Notes: generated by a model from the letters alone, not told the origin. DNA of 35,065 bases from Richelia sp. CSU_2_1 (GCA_012034575.1 JAAUPF010000058.1:1-35065); one strand, 5' to 3'; shown: positions 9,301-18,275, numbered from the stretch's first letter. A program made the numbers and translations.

Positions 9301-9356
9301 GTAATGCGGGCGATCGATCGCTTCTCAGACAAAATTCTGGTTGCGTGCTGCGTTAG
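6330..9356 (+). CDS. Filamentous-haemagglutinin-type secreted beta-helix protein (TpsA-like), copy 1
   Basis: This 1008-residue exoprotein is of the two-partner secretion type, exported by an outer-membrane TpsB pore that is not encoded in this window. A long N-terminal leader precedes a hydrophobic core (IAYFLFLTVCFGLF) and the AIA-QIIPD cleavage site near residue 56. The haemagglutination-activity domain follows, with LPSDRISGG, FHSFREFNINEGQGAYF and NLFLINPKGIVFG. Beyond it are many parallel beta-helix coils built on GRAGDI..DTKQLTLRDGA and GGSVTIRAAESVEI. The C-terminal domain carries a conserved Cys891 (ANPC), PARGWAVNAKGEVILVGYN and a final Cys1005 (NSGC). The leader contains an in-frame copy of a palindromic genome repeat (6390-6418). 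Copy 2 follows at 9807. The role is probably adhesion or surface structure. Confidence 0.9.
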   Translation: MGFHNLNGRRSRNGNENILVVGTRQCLVPTGVCAGKIAYFLFLTVCFGLFPCRAIAQIIPDSTLGSESSRTVPDTINNLPSDRISGGAVRGSSLFHSFREFNINEGQGAYFENPQGISNIFTRVTGGNRSNILGTLGVLGNSNLFLINPKGIVFGQNARLDVRGSFLATSADSIVFNNGLEFSATNPQTAPLLTVNIPVGLRFRENPGAIVNASRITQNIQGRETPIGLAVPPGQTIALIGGNISLESGSVSAFSGNILLGSVTSPGLVSFGLNPGLTLNYENIQNFGNIELSGTATVLASGPGGGAIALKAGNVTLRDRSSLVSDTLGNTDGGGINIEAARFSLLDRSFVGSSTTSSGTGGSINIRTAENIELRGIGFENFRRLILDPAAAQKPPDVTASESSIITGTSGAGRAGDISIDTKQLTLRDGATILNPAFGTGDGGSVTIRAAESVEINASGLFTTTFNGGNAGSIAIETGRLSVTDGAIISPSTFGAGNSGNLLVKASDSVIAARERSDSPLTTALAANSIGGTGRAGNIEINTRSLRVEAGASISSSSGLTTARGVIPVGGPGGNITIDASESVEVIGTAPSARPSRSLIVAGTAGNGKGGDVTVNARRVIVRDGGGMGASTLGAGQGGTVTVSAEAVEVAGTTRDGIFPSVISTASGDLLYQTLFGVQPPSGAAGNLNITTARLSVRDGAAVSVESFGTGRAGNINAVTDSIALDNRGSIDGRTVSGAGANINLRSGDIQLRRGSRITTDAGAADGGNININSNTLVAIGRENSDITANARSAFGGRVNINVPNVLGFRAASREQVRNSLGLSDAEFAALQVSPTSLVATSDIAAISQSAGPALQGTVTFSSSGVNPTQGLVDLPQNVVNPEQLITANPCDRGTQSTFTATGKGGVPASPNDVLSSESTAFPWVESEESRQAETESRNQSAARVPEAEGRNRREELEDRNKADIPASVVPARGWAVNAKGEVILVGYNSGNAGDRSLLRQNSGCVLR
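6390..6418. repeat. GTAGGGACACGGCAATGCC palindrome inside a coding sequence
   Basis: The arms GTAGGGACA(C) and (T)TGTCCCTAC flank CGGCAATGCC. Closely related copies are intergenic at 28928-28953 and 29051-29075. Here it is read in frame as part of the signal-peptide region (VGTRQCLVPTG) of the beta-helix protein. Copy 2 lacks it. Confidence 0.85.
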
Positions 9357-9360
9357 AAGG

Positions 9361-9483
9361 AAGAAGGTGGTAGGTGGTAGGTGGTAGGTGGTAGGTGGTA
9401 GGTGGTAGGTGGTAGGTGGTAGGTGGTAGGTACTCAACCTAAAACCTAAAACCTGAATCTGGAAGAAGGAAGAAGGAAGAAAG
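9361..9483. repeat. GGTAGGT heptamer array and flanking GAAGGAA/CCTAAAA tracts
   Basis: About nine consecutive GGTAGGT units begin right after the stop codon of the first beta-helix gene. Short CCTAAAA and GGAAGAA units follow. The rest of the 9357-9806 gap holds the palindrome at 9649-9697 and AT-rich sequence with no recognisable gene. Confidence 0.9.
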
Positions 9484-9648
9484 GTAACGGATTTTGTAGC
9501 GGGCGATCGCGGATGTTACAAACGAGTTACAGAGAAACCGGGTTTCTCGGGTGTGATTCATCAACGTGAGACCTGCTGTAATTGTCGATCGAACCGCTTG
9601 TTTTGGTAATTTTAAGTCTGGCAAAAATCTGAAATTTCCAGACGGTTT

Positions 9649-9697
9649 GTAGTGAGGACTTTAGTCCTCTGAATTTGCGGACTTAAGTCCGCACTAC
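9649..9697. repeat. Nested palindrome GTAGTG-GGACTT ... AAGTCC-CACTAC
   Basis: The left arm GTAGTGAGGACTTTAGTCC and the right arm GGACTTAAGTCCGCACTAC are inverted copies, and each arm is itself palindromic around GGACTT/AAGTCC. This gives either one long or two short hairpins. It lies about 110 bp before the second beta-helix gene and resembles dispersed cyanobacterial palindromic elements. Confidence 0.75.
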
Positions 9698-9806
9698 GAA
9701 CGCATATTATTGATTTCGATCGACCGCACAAAATATCATCGTTATTGTTTGCTAGGATATCAAAAATGTTAAAATATTAGCGTAATTTACAAATTACATA
9801 AAGCTC

Positions 9807-12737
9807 ATGATTTATGACAAACTACCAGTCAGTTTTCGAGCTAGTTTTTTACTTGTTAAATGTTGCCTCTTCCTGTTTGCTTTCCCCGCTGCCGCCCAAA
9901 TCATCCCCGACAGCACTTTAGGTTCGGAAAGTTCTCGTACCGCAGGCGATACTATTAATAACTTGCCGAGCGATCGCATTTCTGGCGGCGCAATTCGCGG
10001 CTCTAGCTTGTTTCACAGTTTTCGAGAATTCAATATCAACGAAGGACAAGGAGCTTATTTTGAAAATCCGCAAGGGATTTCTAATATTTTTACTCGCGTT
10101 ACTGGTGGCAACCGTTCCAATATTTTAGGAACTTTGGGAGTTTTAGGAAGTAGCAATTTATTCTTAATTAACCCCAAAGGTATTGTCTTCGGTCCGAACG
10201 CCCGCTTAGATTTGCGCGGTTCTTTTTTTGCTGCAACTGCTGACAGTATTGTTTTTAATAACGGCTTAGAATTCGGCGCTACCAACCCGCAAACAGCGCC
10301 TTTATTAACAGTTAGCATTCCCGTCGGTTTGAGATTTCGCGAAAATCCCGGAGCAATTGTCAATCGATCGATCGCTACCGGACAAGTAAATTTACCGCCA
10401 TTCCCAGTCCCAATTCCAATTCCTAACAATGTCGGTTTAGCAGTAGATCCGAGTCAAACTTTAGCTCTAATTGGCGGAGAAATTCAACTTGCCGGCGGCA
10501 ATTTAACCGCCAATAACGGACAAATTTTACTCGGCAGTGTTGCCAGTCCCGGTATTGTTAACTTCGCACCAACTCCCCAGGGTCTAACTTTAAACTATAA
10601 CAATATTGCAAATTTCGGCAACATTCAAATATCCGGCGGATCGCTCCTCAACACCAGCGGCAGCGGCGGCGGCAAAGTAGATATCAGAGGTGAAAATGTT
10701 ACTATCAGCGGTTCGCGAATTTACGCGCTGACGTTGGGAAATACCGACGGTAGAGGCATCGATATCAACGCCCGCAACTTGCGAATAGAAGGAAGTTCGC
10801 AACTTTCTACTTTCACTTTAGGCTCGGGGGATGGTGGCAATATTAACCTCCGTGCTGCCGACTCGATAGAAATGAGCGGGCTGGGAATAGAAGGCTACCA
10901 AGAAGTTGTAATTAAATATCTAGTATCGGGAACAACAGACCCTTTTGACCCGCAATTCGTGTTTTTTAACGGTACTGCTGGTGCTGGAAATGGGGGAAGC
11001 GCTAACTTCGATACCCAACGCCTGCTGATGCGGGATGGGGTAGTCGGTAGCGGCATTACTTTCGGCGATGGAAATGGGGGAAATTTGAACATCCGCGCCA
11101 ACACTTTTGAAATGACCGGTTCTGGAATTAACAATGCGACAGCTAAAGATAGTAGCGGTGCAGGAGGAAGGATCGACCTTAACGTTCAACGATTAATTAT
11201 GCGCGATGGTTCTCTGCTAGGCAGCACTAGCTACAGCACTGGCCCGTCGGGAAATATTACCGTTAATGCTGTTGAATCAGTGGAACTGTCCAACTCTGGC
11301 CCGAGAACTGTGGTATCGACCGGCATCAGCACGCTGAGTATCGGTTCAAACGGGAGAGCCGGGGACATTACGGTGGATACCAAGCGGTTGAGCCTTTCTG
11401 GCGGCTCGGCTTTTACGTTGGGAACGGGTGTGTTAGTCGGTAGATTCTTGTTTTCCCAAAGTGGAGGGCCGGCGGGAAACTTAACAGTTAGAGCTAGCGA
11501 ATCGGTAGAAATTGCAGGCATTTCCCAACTTTTGCTTAGCGGAATTCAAAATGCTAGTGGTTTCACTTCTGGAGCTTTGAGTTCGAGTCGGGGCGGGAAT
11601 ATTCGGGTGGATACGCCGAGGTTGACGGTGCGGGATGGGGGAATAATTTCTACGAGTTCTTTGGGTGCGGGAAATGGCGGTGATATTACTCTAAATGCCG
11701 ATCGAATTGATGTAATTGGCAGCGGCAATAACGGTTTATTTGTCAGTGCAATTGACGCATCCGTTGGCAAAGTTTTCGGCACCAATCCCAACGCGACGGC
11801 GAATGCGGGCGAGTTGAATATCAACACTCGCCAACTGAACGTGCGGGATGGGGCTACGGTGACGGTACAAGCTACAGGAACCGGGCGTGCCGGCAATATC
11901 AATATCGTCGCAGATTCGATCGCCCTCGATACCAAAGGTCGCATTGACGGTTCGACAGCATCGGGTGCGGGGGCGAATCTTAACTTGCAATCTCAAAATA
12001 TTCAGTTGCGTCGGGGGAGCCGTATTACTACGGATGCGGGTGCTGCTAGTGGCGGTAACATCAACATCAACAGCGACACTTTAGTTGCCATCGGGCGAGA
12101 AAACAGCGACATTACCGCCAACGCTCGATCGGCCTCGGGCGGTCGGGTTAATATCAACGTGTCTAATGTCTTCGGTTTTAGACCCAGGACTCGCGAACAA
12201 GTCAGAGATAGTTTGGGGCTGACTGACGCTCAATTTGCAGCATTGCAGGTCGATCCTACTTCCCTGCTGCCGACTAGCGACATCGCCGCCATCTCTCAAA
12301 ATGCCGGCCCGGCTTTGCAGGGAACGGTAACGTTTAGTACCTCAGGGGTGAATCCGGCGGGAGGATTGGTGGAACTGCCGCAAAATGTGGTCGATCCGGA
12401 GGGGTTAATTGCTGCAAATCCCTGCGTTCAAGGGGCCCAAAGCGAATTTACTGTCACGGGCAAGGGGGGAGTGCCGCCGAGTCCGAACGATGCCCTCAGC
12501 AGCGAATCTGCGCCGTTTCCGTGGGTGGATGTGGAAGGAACGGGGAGCGAAGCAGCAGGAAGGGAAGAGTTGCGAGGTGAAAAGGTAGAAGCCCAAAATT
12601 CGACTGCTGCAGTAGTTCCGGCTCGGGGTTGGATGAGGAACGATCGGGGGGAATTGATGCTGGTGGGATACAATGCTGCTGGGAATTTGGAGCGCAATCC
12701 CAGGGGTAATTCTGGTTGTTTGCCAAGTTTTAAGTAG
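9807..12737 (+). CDS. Filamentous-haemagglutinin-type secreted beta-helix protein (TpsA-like), copy 2
   Basis: The 976-residue paralogue of the upstream gene lies in the same orientation after a 450-bp gap. The signal peptide is short and typical (FLLVKCCLFLFAFPAAA-QIIPD, cleavage near residue 30). From the cleavage site through about residue 190 it is almost identical to copy 1 (FHSFREFNINEGQGAYF, INPKGIVFG, SIPVGLRFRENPGAIVN). The beta-helix middle diverges strongly (LSTFTLGSGDGGNINLR, DGVVGSGITFGDGNGGNLNI). The last 200 residues converge again (SDITANARSASGGRVNINV, ISQNAGPALQGTVTF). Cys873 (ANPC) and Cys971 (NSGC) match the two cysteines of copy 1; elsewhere the mature chain appears to lack cysteine. 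Probably a surface-exposed or secreted adhesin-like protein needing a TpsB partner encoded elsewhere. Confidence 0.9.
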   Translation: MIYDKLPVSFRASFLLVKCCLFLFAFPAAAQIIPDSTLGSESSRTAGDTINNLPSDRISGGAIRGSSLFHSFREFNINEGQGAYFENPQGISNIFTRVTGGNRSNILGTLGVLGSSNLFLINPKGIVFGPNARLDLRGSFFAATADSIVFNNGLEFGATNPQTAPLLTVSIPVGLRFRENPGAIVNRSIATGQVNLPPFPVPIPIPNNVGLAVDPSQTLALIGGEIQLAGGNLTANNGQILLGSVASPGIVNFAPTPQGLTLNYNNIANFGNIQISGGSLLNTSGSGGGKVDIRGENVTISGSRIYALTLGNTDGRGIDINARNLRIEGSSQLSTFTLGSGDGGNINLRAADSIEMSGLGIEGYQEVVIKYLVSGTTDPFDPQFVFFNGTAGAGNGGSANFDTQRLLMRDGVVGSGITFGDGNGGNLNIRANTFEMTGSGINNATAKDSSGAGGRIDLNVQRLIMRDGSLLGSTSYSTGPSGNITVNAVESVELSNSGPRTVVSTGISTLSIGSNGRAGDITVDTKRLSLSGGSAFTLGTGVLVGRFLFSQSGGPAGNLTVRASESVEIAGISQLLLSGIQNASGFTSGALSSSRGGNIRVDTPRLTVRDGGIISTSSLGAGNGGDITLNADRIDVIGSGNNGLFVSAIDASVGKVFGTNPNATANAGELNINTRQLNVRDGATVTVQATGTGRAGNINIVADSIALDTKGRIDGSTASGAGANLNLQSQNIQLRRGSRITTDAGAASGGNININSDTLVAIGRENSDITANARSASGGRVNINVSNVFGFRPRTREQVRDSLGLTDAQFAALQVDPTSLLPTSDIAAISQNAGPALQGTVTFSTSGVNPAGGLVELPQNVVDPEGLIAANPCVQGAQSEFTVTGKGGVPPSPNDALSSESAPFPWVDVEGTGSEAAGREELRGEKVEAQNSTAAVVPARGWMRNDRGELMLVGYNAAGNLERNPRGNSGCLPSFK

Positions 12738-12858
12738 CAGGTGTTGGGTGTTATATCAAATCCGGTAATACGCGCCTCAACTGTATTTCTCCTGCAAGTA
12801 ATCCACATAATTGTCGCTATTTTTAAATTAGTAAATCGCGACACACCCTAATCGGTAA

Positions 12859-12875
12859 GGTGCGCAGTGCGCACC
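12859..12875. repeat. GGTGCGCAGTGCGCACC palindrome
   Basis: A 17-bp perfect palindrome between the converging second beta-helix gene and metH, extended by TAAG and CCTACA flanks. Related copies are at 21009-21025 and 32937-32953. It may serve as a bidirectional terminator here. Confidence 0.7.
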
Positions 12876-12882
12876 CTACATA

Positions 12883-15800
12883 TCAAGCAGTAAAGTATTT
12901 TGCCACTGGGTGATAGGTGATAATTGCAGTTGTTGATTGTTCGGGATACAATTGTTCGCTTTCATCCATATAAAGGTTTATTCGATCGCACCCTAACAAC
13001 TCCAATTGTTTGTATTGATCGGCCATGTTCGGACAAGCGGGATAACCGAAACTGTAACGCGATCCGCGATATCTTTGCGCTAGCATATCCCGAATGTTGT
13101 CCGGTTCTTCGCTACCAAATCCCAATTCCCGGCGAATGCGCGCGTGCGTCCATTCTGCTACTGCTTCCGCTGCTTGTACCGCCAATCCGTGGAAGTACAA
13201 ATAATCGGTATATTGGTTGTTGGCAAATAGTTTTTGGGCGTACTCGGTAGCAATGTTTCCGACTGTGGCAACTTGCATCGGGAATACATCGATTTTACCC
13301 GATTCTTTGGGTGCGAAAAAGTCGGCGATGCACAGCCTGCGACCGGATTTTTGACGGGGAAATGTGAATGTTACTGCTGGTGTTGCTGCATCTAGCCCGC
13401 CGTTATTCATAACTTCTGGGTGGTATAAATGCAGGGAATTTCCTTCAGCTTGGCAGGGAAAATAGCCGTAAATTGCTTGCGGGTGGAGCAATTTTTCTGC
13501 GATAATTTTCTGCTTCCATTCTGCCAAAATTGGATAGACTTTTTCAGCTAAGAAAGCGTCGTATTCTTCCCGCGATTGTTCTTTGGGTTTGCGGAACTGC
13601 CACTGTCCGGCGATCAATGCTTGCAAGTCTAAATGCCAGAAAATTTCCTCAAAGGGAATGTCTTCCGGCTGCAATATTTGGGTGCCCCAGAAAGGCGGAG
13701 TCGGTCGATCGATCTCTGCTGCAACTGCGTCCGATCGCACTGTATCAATAACAGTTGGCATCTCTACTTTTTTGACGCCTTCATCACTTTTTTCCGGCGC
13801 TGTTTCTACTTCCTTAACCGCCCCGTTGCCATTTTCTTCAGCAAACTCGCCCAAAAATCCTTGCAAATCTTCCCATTTACCAGCAGATTTAGCTGGCATG
13901 AGTTTGTCCATAAAATGCAAGTCAGAAAACGCATCTTTGCCGTAAATTACTCTGCCTTTATAGGTATTTTGACAGTCTTCGCGGACGAATTTCGGCGTCA
14001 AAGCCGCGCCGCCCAAAATTACGGGAACGGTAATTCCTTTTTGGTTGAATACCTCCAAGTTTTCTTTCATGAATGCTGTAGATTTTACCAGCAAGCCGCT
14101 CATGGCAATGCAATCGGCTTTATGCTGTTGGTAGGCTTCGATAATGTTATCAACGGGCTGTTTGATTCCCAAGTTAATTACGCGGTAGCCGTTGTTTGAT
14201 AAGATAATATCGACCAAGTTTTTACCGATATCGTGAACGTCACCTTTGACGGTAGCGATGATGAAGGTTCCCTTAGCATTATCGCCCGATTCAGACTTTT
14301 CCATGTGCGGTTCTAAATAAGCCACGGCCGCTTTCATAGTTTCCGCCGATTGCAGTACGAAAGGCAGTTGCATTTGTCCCGATCCGAACAATTCTCCAAC
14401 TACTTTCATGCCATCTAATAAGAAGGTATTGATAATGTGGAGGGGCGGATAAGTTTCTAATGCTTTGGCGAGTTGTTGTTCGAGTCCGATTCTCTCGCCG
14501 TCGATGATGTGGCGCTTGAGGCGTTCTTCTACGGGCAGGTTTTCATCTTGGCTGCGATCGCGCTTGGTAGTTTTGCCCGCAAACACGGTTGTGAGTTCGC
14601 CCAAGGGGTCATAAACGCAAATTTCGCCGTCGAACTCCCGTTCGTCATAAATCAGTTTGCGGCAGATTTCTTGGTGTTGGGGGTCGATTTTTGCTAGCGG
14701 TAAAATCTTGTTGGCGCTGACAATTGCCGAGTCCATTCCGGCCTGCATTGCTTCGTGCAAAAACATGGAATTCAAAACTTGTCGCGCCGCCGGATTCAAG
14801 CCGAAGGAAATGTTAGAAACTCCTAAAAGTACGTGGCATCCCGGCAATTCTTTGCGGATGCGGCGGATCGATTCGATCGTCGCTTTGCCGTTTTTTCGGT
14901 CTTCTTCAATCCCGGTAGAAATTGGCAGGGCCAGGGTGTCGAAAAAGATTTCTGTTGGGGGAATTCCGTACTCGATCGCGGCGTTGTAGGCGCGTTGGGC
15001 GATCGCAAATTTTTTGTCAGCCGTCCGCGCCATTCCGTCTTCATCAATTGTACCGATAACTATCCCGGCACCGTATTTTTTAGCTAGTGCTAAAACTTGA
15101 TAAAAACGCGGTTCTCCGTCTTCATAGTTAGTAGAATTTAACAAGCATTTGCCGCCCGCAACTTTTAAGCCGGCTTCCATTTTTTCCCACTCGGTGGAAT
15201 CCAGCATTAAAGGCAAAGTGGCATTGGTAACTACGCGGGAAACTAATTCTTTCATGTCTCGCACGCCGTCGCGGCCGACGTAATCGACGTTAACATCGAG
15301 AACGTGCGCGCCTTCTCGCACTTGGTCTCGCGCCATTGCTACCAAGCCGTCCCAGTCTTCAGCATTTAGCAAATCGCGGCATTTTTTGGAACCGCTAGCG
15401 TTGAGTTTTTCGCCGACAATTAAGAAGGAATTATCTTGTTCGTAGGGCTGGGCGCTGTAAATTGAAGCGGCGGAAGGTTCCCAAGTAATTTCGCGAATTT
15501 TGGGTGTTAAAGTTTTGCCGATTTCTGATAGTTGTTGGATGTGTTCGTAGCGAGTGCCGCAGCAGCCGCCGATAACCTGCACTCCCAAGTCTTCGATGAA
15601 GTGCATTAAGGCCATTTTTAATTCTAATGGCGTAAGTTTGTAGTGAGCGTGACCGCCGATGTTTTCCGGCAATCCAGCGTTGGGAATGCAGGATACTGTG
15701 AAGGGTGAATGTTGGGAAAGATATTTAATATGTTCGGCCATGCGATCGGGCCCGGTGGCGCAGTTTAATCCTAAAATATCTATGGGATAGGGCTGCAAAA

Positions 15801-16443
15801 TTGTCAGGGCGGCGCTGATATCGGAACCGACTAACATCGTGCCGGTGGCTTCCATCGTTACCGATACCATTAAAGGCAGGCGCGCGCCTTTTTTCTCGAA
15901 TACGGATTCGATCGCGTTTAATGCTGATTTAATTTGCAGGACATCTTGACAGGTTTCTACTAATAATAAGTCAGCGCCGCCGTCGTAAAGTCCTTCGGCT
16001 TGTTCGGCAAAAGCGTTGGTCAGCGTGTCAAAATCGATATGTCCTAATGTTGGTAATTTGGTTCCAGGTCCGATCGAACCTGCTACAAATCGCGGCTTTT
16101 CGGGTGTGGAAAATTCGGCCGCGACACTCTTTGCTAATTCGGTAGCTGCTTTGTTTAAGTAATAAGCTTTGTCTGCTAAATCGTATTCGGCGAGAACGAT
16201 TGATGTGCCGCCGAAGGTGTCAGTTTCGATGACATCCGCGCCTGCTTCTAGAAAGCCGCGATGCACTTTGGCGACGGCTTCGGGCTTGGTGTGGACGAGG
16301 TATTCGTTGCAGCCTTCGTATTCTTTGCCGCCGAAGTCTTCTGCTGTGAGATTTTGGACTTGCAAGTTGGTTCCCATCGCGCCGTCGAAGACGATGACGG
16401 GGCGGGAGGGGTGGTGGAGGCGCGAGAGAAATAAGCTATTCAT
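12883..16443 (-). CDS. metH: Cobalamin-dependent methionine synthase
   Basis: The enzyme transfers the methyl group of 5-methyltetrahydrofolate to homocysteine via cobalamin; it is cytosolic. From the ATG at 16443 it has 1186 residues in the full four-module order. The homocysteine domain begins [10 protein letters not shown] and has the zinc ligands Cys228 (NCATGP) and Cys294/Cys295 (GGCCGT). The folate (pterin-binding) domain has [23 protein letters not shown] and [13 protein letters not shown]. The B12 cap and Rossmann domain carries the DVHDIGKN motif with the cobalt-ligating His737. The SAM-binding reactivation domain ends GYPACPN and YPEQSTTA. A frame open to 16524 adds 27 residues that are only the translation of heptamer repeats, so I reject that start. 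No cobalamin riboswitch was recognised upstream. Confidence 0.97.
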   Translation of the reverse strand: MNSLFLSRLHHPSRPVIVFDGAMGTNLQVQNLTAEDFGGKEYEGCNEYLVHTKPEAVAKVHRGFLEAGADVIETDTFGGTSIVLAEYDLADKAYYLNKAATELAKSVAAEFSTPEKPRFVAGSIGPGTKLPTLGHIDFDTLTNAFAEQAEGLYDGGADLLLVETCQDVLQIKSALNAIESVFEKKGARLPLMVSVTMEATGTMLVGSDISAALTILQPYPIDILGLNCATGPDRMAEHIKYLSQHSPFTVSCIPNAGLPENIGGHAHYKLTPLELKMALMHFIEDLGVQVIGGCCGTRYEHIQQLSEIGKTLTPKIREITWEPSAASIYSAQPYEQDNSFLIVGEKLNASGSKKCRDLLNAEDWDGLVAMARDQVREGAHVLDVNVDYVGRDGVRDMKELVSRVVTNATLPLMLDSTEWEKMEAGLKVAGGKCLLNSTNYEDGEPRFYQVLALAKKYGAGIVIGTIDEDGMARTADKKFAIAQRAYNAAIEYGIPPTEIFFDTLALPISTGIEEDRKNGKATIESIRRIRKELPGCHVLLGVSNISFGLNPAARQVLNSMFLHEAMQAGMDSAIVSANKILPLAKIDPQHQEICRKLIYDEREFDGEICVYDPLGELTTVFAGKTTKRDRSQDENLPVEERLKRHIIDGERIGLEQQLAKALETYPPLHIINTFLLDGMKVVGELFGSGQMQLPFVLQSAETMKAAVAYLEPHMEKSESGDNAKGTFIIATVKGDVHDIGKNLVDIILSNNGYRVINLGIKQPVDNIIEAYQQHKADCIAMSGLLVKSTAFMKENLEVFNQKGITVPVILGGAALTPKFVREDCQNTYKGRVIYGKDAFSDLHFMDKLMPAKSAGKWEDLQGFLGEFAEENGNGAVKEVETAPEKSDEGVKKVEMPTVIDTVRSDAVAAEIDRPTPPFWGTQILQPEDIPFEEIFWHLDLQALIAGQWQFRKPKEQSREEYDAFLAEKVYPILAEWKQKIIAEKLLHPQAIYGYFPCQAEGNSLHLYHPEVMNNGGLDAATPAVTFTFPRQKSGRRLCIADFFAPKESGKIDVFPMQVATVGNIATEYAQKLFANNQYTDYLYFHGLAVQAAEAVAEWTHARIRRELGFGSEEPDNIRDMLAQRYRGSRYSFGYPACPNMADQYKQLELLGCDRINLYMDESEQLYPEQSTTAIITYHPVAKYFTA

Positions 16444-16446
16444 AAA

Positions 16447-16505
16447 ATAGTTGACAGTTGATTGTTGACAGTTGGGAATTGGTAATTGGTAATCGGTAAT
16501 TGAGA
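16447..16505. repeat. AGTTGAC / TTGGTAA heptamer tract upstream of metH
   Basis: Degenerate AGTTGAC units pass into GGTAATT and GGTAATC units, starting three bases from the metH ATG. Read on the metH strand they contain no stop codon, which creates a spurious N-terminal extension. Confidence 0.85.
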
Positions 16506-16556
16506 ATCTGTAGGGTTGAAACATTCGGGCAACAGTCTCGGTAATAATTTTTAGGG

Positions 16557-16562
16557 ATTATA
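16557..16562 (-). promoter_or_regulatory. Possible -10 box for metH
   Basis: TATAAT on the minus strand lies about 115 bases before the metH ATG, just upstream of a small CCCGA/TCGGG hairpin. There is no clear -35. The rest of the 16444-16786 gap holds only heptamer tracts and no gene. Confidence 0.35.
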
Positions 16563-16616
16563 CCCGAATGCTTCACCTCGGGCTCGCGCGATGGCGACAA
16601 TCCCCGATCCGGAAGT

Positions 16617-16672
16617 TTTGAGTTTTGAGTTGACTTTTGACAGTTGAGAGTTGAGAGTTGAGAGTTGACAGT
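16617..16672. repeat. GAGTTTT / GACAGTT / GAGAGTT tract
   Basis: Degenerate 7-bp units with the G-rich strand pointing right, towards the following gene at 16787. This is the one clear exception to the polarity seen in the other gaps. Confidence 0.75.
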
Positions 16673-16786
16673 GCAGGAGATGCTGGACCATTTATATTTG
16701 GTAAAGAAACGATGGTGTTGTATATTTACAATTTTATCTGCAGTACAATACTGTCAGCAATTATGCGAGTGGTTGGTTAAACAGTA

Positions 16787-17332
16787 ATGATTCAAGGACG
16801 CCAAGCTGCTGACAATAATTCGATCGTACCTGCAAAGGTGGAAAAAGTGCAAGATAATTTTGATAATTCTGTGATGCTGGGGGATGGGGCGATGGACGGT
16901 GAGGGATTTATGCGTTTGACTGTTGAGGAGTTTCAGGTAAGTGCGATCGAGATTATTAAACGAGTGATGTTTCAGGGTTCTCGGTTTGTCTTGCAGCAAG
17001 CTGGTGAAGATGCAGTGGCGTTAATTCCCGAAGAGGAGTTTCACAAGTTAGACTATTTGATGGCTGAAATTAAGCCTTCACAATTCATGCCTGATGAAGA
17101 GGAGTATTATGCAGATGAAGGCCCGATTCACTGTATGTCGATCGATAAAATTGTGAAAGATTTGGAAGATATCATAGCAGACATTCAAGAATTTGACGAC
17201 TTATTTGGGGTACTACCGCTAGCAGAAATGGGAGAGAATGTCGATATTTTTATATCTGTAGCTATCCTGATGTCGGTAGATAGATTTTGGGTGCATGAGT
17301 ACGCGATCGAAGAAAAAGAATCTCGGCGATAA
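16787..17332 (+). CDS. Phd/YefM-like antitoxin-domain protein, toxin partner not recognised
   Basis: The 181-residue acidic protein has a central stretch (residues about 42-92: VSAIEIIKRVMFQGSRFVLQ, then AGEDAVALIPEEEFHKLDYL). It follows the Phd/YefM fold pattern: helix, short strand pair RFVL/AVALIP, and helix EEFHKLD. Those small DNA-binding antitoxins autorepress their operon and neutralise RelE- or Doc-type toxins. The extra N-terminal 40 residues look disordered. The C-terminal 80 residues are very acidic (EEEYYADEG, IVKDLEDIIADIQEFDDLFG) and could be a toxin-masking or regulatory tail. The next gene is a nuclease-fold protein 115 bp downstream, behind a terminator, so it does not look like a classical toxin-antitoxin operon. 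The family call is by pattern and moderate. Confidence 0.6.
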   Translation: MIQGRQAADNNSIVPAKVEKVQDNFDNSVMLGDGAMDGEGFMRLTVEEFQVSAIEIIKRVMFQGSRFVLQQAGEDAVALIPEEEFHKLDYLMAEIKPSQFMPDEEEYYADEGPIHCMSIDKIVKDLEDIIADIQEFDDLFGVLPLAEMGENVDIFISVAILMSVDRFWVHEYAIEEKESRR

Positions 17333-17344
17333 TGCTATATTAAG

Positions 17345-17404
17345 TTTGTAGTTGCGCCCCGATCGACAGATCGGCGAAGACAGCGCAACTACAAACATTT
17401 TTTA
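17345..17404 (+). terminator. Rho-independent terminator after the Phd-like gene
   Basis: TTTGTAGTTGCGC at 17345 pairs with GCGCAACTACAAA ending at 17395, with CGATC-rich sequence in the loop, followed by CATTTTTT. It lies just after the stop at 17332 and separates this gene from the next. Confidence 0.8.
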
Positions 17405-17447
17405 AGGTTGCAATTGGGCTAGTCAATTAATCGAGAGGAATCGCATT

Positions 17448-18071
17448 ATGGTAGAAACGATTCAAGCTAAAAATATAATCCTCTATGACTTAGAAGCAAA
17501 GTTTGGTTTAAATCGGATAGACGACGCTCAATTTTTTCGGGAATGGCAGGACGATTTACCGGAATTAACAGAGTCGGAAAAACAAGCATTAAATGAAGTA
17601 AAAGCCGATTATCTCCATCTTTCCAAGTATCCAATCCTCGAACCAGTTGTTAAAATGGTCGTACTGTCTCCACTGTTAAGACTTGCAGGTTTTTATCGCG
17701 CTCCTTTTTACTTGAGTGCTGAAAAAGAAGTGATAATTGAATCGCAAGATGAGGAAACAATTGTCAGAGGACGCCTCGATTTACTGCTGTTTACCCCCGA
17801 TTTTTGGGTATTGGTAATTGAGGCAAAGAAAGCCCAATTCTCGCTAGAAGCAGGAATTCCGCAAGCTTTAGCATATATGCTGGGAAATCCCCATCCTGAA
17901 AAACCTGCTTTGGGATTTGTCACGAATGGAATTGATTTTATCTTCCTGAAATTAACGCAGCAAGAAACACCTAAGTATGCTGAATCTTATTCTTTTACGT
18001 TGCGGAGTGCGGATGGATTGTATACTGTGCTAAAAGTGTTAAAGCGATTCGCTCAATTATTCCGAGAATAA
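17448..18071 (+). CDS. PD-(D/E)XK nuclease-fold protein, HsdR N-terminal-like
   Basis: This is a 207-residue solo domain. The core of a PD-(D/E)XK nuclease is visible: Glu65 in the helix (PILEPVVKM), Asp111 in VRGRLDLLL, Glu125 and Lys127 in VLVIEAKKAQ, and Gln139 in GIPQALAYM. That is the order and spacing expected of the active site. GFVTNGIDFIFLKL then matches the second half of HsdR N-terminal-like proteins. In cyanobacteria many stand-alone copies exist without methylase or specificity subunits, and none is encoded here. It may cleave DNA or be a repurposed binding protein; all catalytic residues are present. The ATG at 17448 follows GAGAGGAAT, a reasonable ribosome binding site. Confidence 0.8.
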   Translation: MVETIQAKNIILYDLEAKFGLNRIDDAQFFREWQDDLPELTESEKQALNEVKADYLHLSKYPILEPVVKMVVLSPLLRLAGFYRAPFYLSAEKEVIIESQDEETIVRGRLDLLLFTPDFWVLVIEAKKAQFSLEAGIPQALAYMLGNPHPEKPALGFVTNGIDFIFLKLTQQETPKYAESYSFTLRSADGLYTVLKVLKRFAQLFRE

Positions 18072-18101
18072 GTTTTTCAGGACTTGCAGGCATTCTATAA
18101 T

Positions 18102-18275
18102 ATGGATGAAACAGAGTTTTTAGCTTTATTGAAACAGCGCACTGGCCCAGTTGTGGAAAATTTGGAGCTAGAGAGCGATCGCTATTTCTTTCCAGTGCAT
18201 TTAATAGGGAACAATTGCAAGTCCGAAGAAGTCGTTAAAAATTGTCTGAAGCAGCTACAAAAAATAGTAATCTAG
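18102..18275 (+). CDS. Small hypothetical protein
   Basis: The 57-residue ORF starts at the ATG at 18102 (MDETEFLALLKQRTGPVVEN), 30 bp after the nuclease-fold gene on the same strand. It is open from a TTG at 18084. The sequence is balanced, with a plausible helix and strand (DRYFFPVHLIG) and a basic helical end, but I recognise no family. It lacks a clear ribosome binding site and may be the remnant of a longer gene or a downstream operon member. Confidence 0.4.
   Translation: MDETEFLALLKQRTGPVVENLELESDRYFFPVHLIGNNCKSEEVVKNCLKQLQKIVI

Noticed and set aside
16444-16524. 27-residue N-terminal extension of MetH
   Set aside because: It is encoded by heptamer repeats and precedes the normal MetH start.
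16444-16620. Cobalamin or SAM riboswitch upstream of metH
   Set aside because: I looked for a B12-box or S-box core in the leader and found only heptamers and a small CCCGA/TCGGG hairpin.
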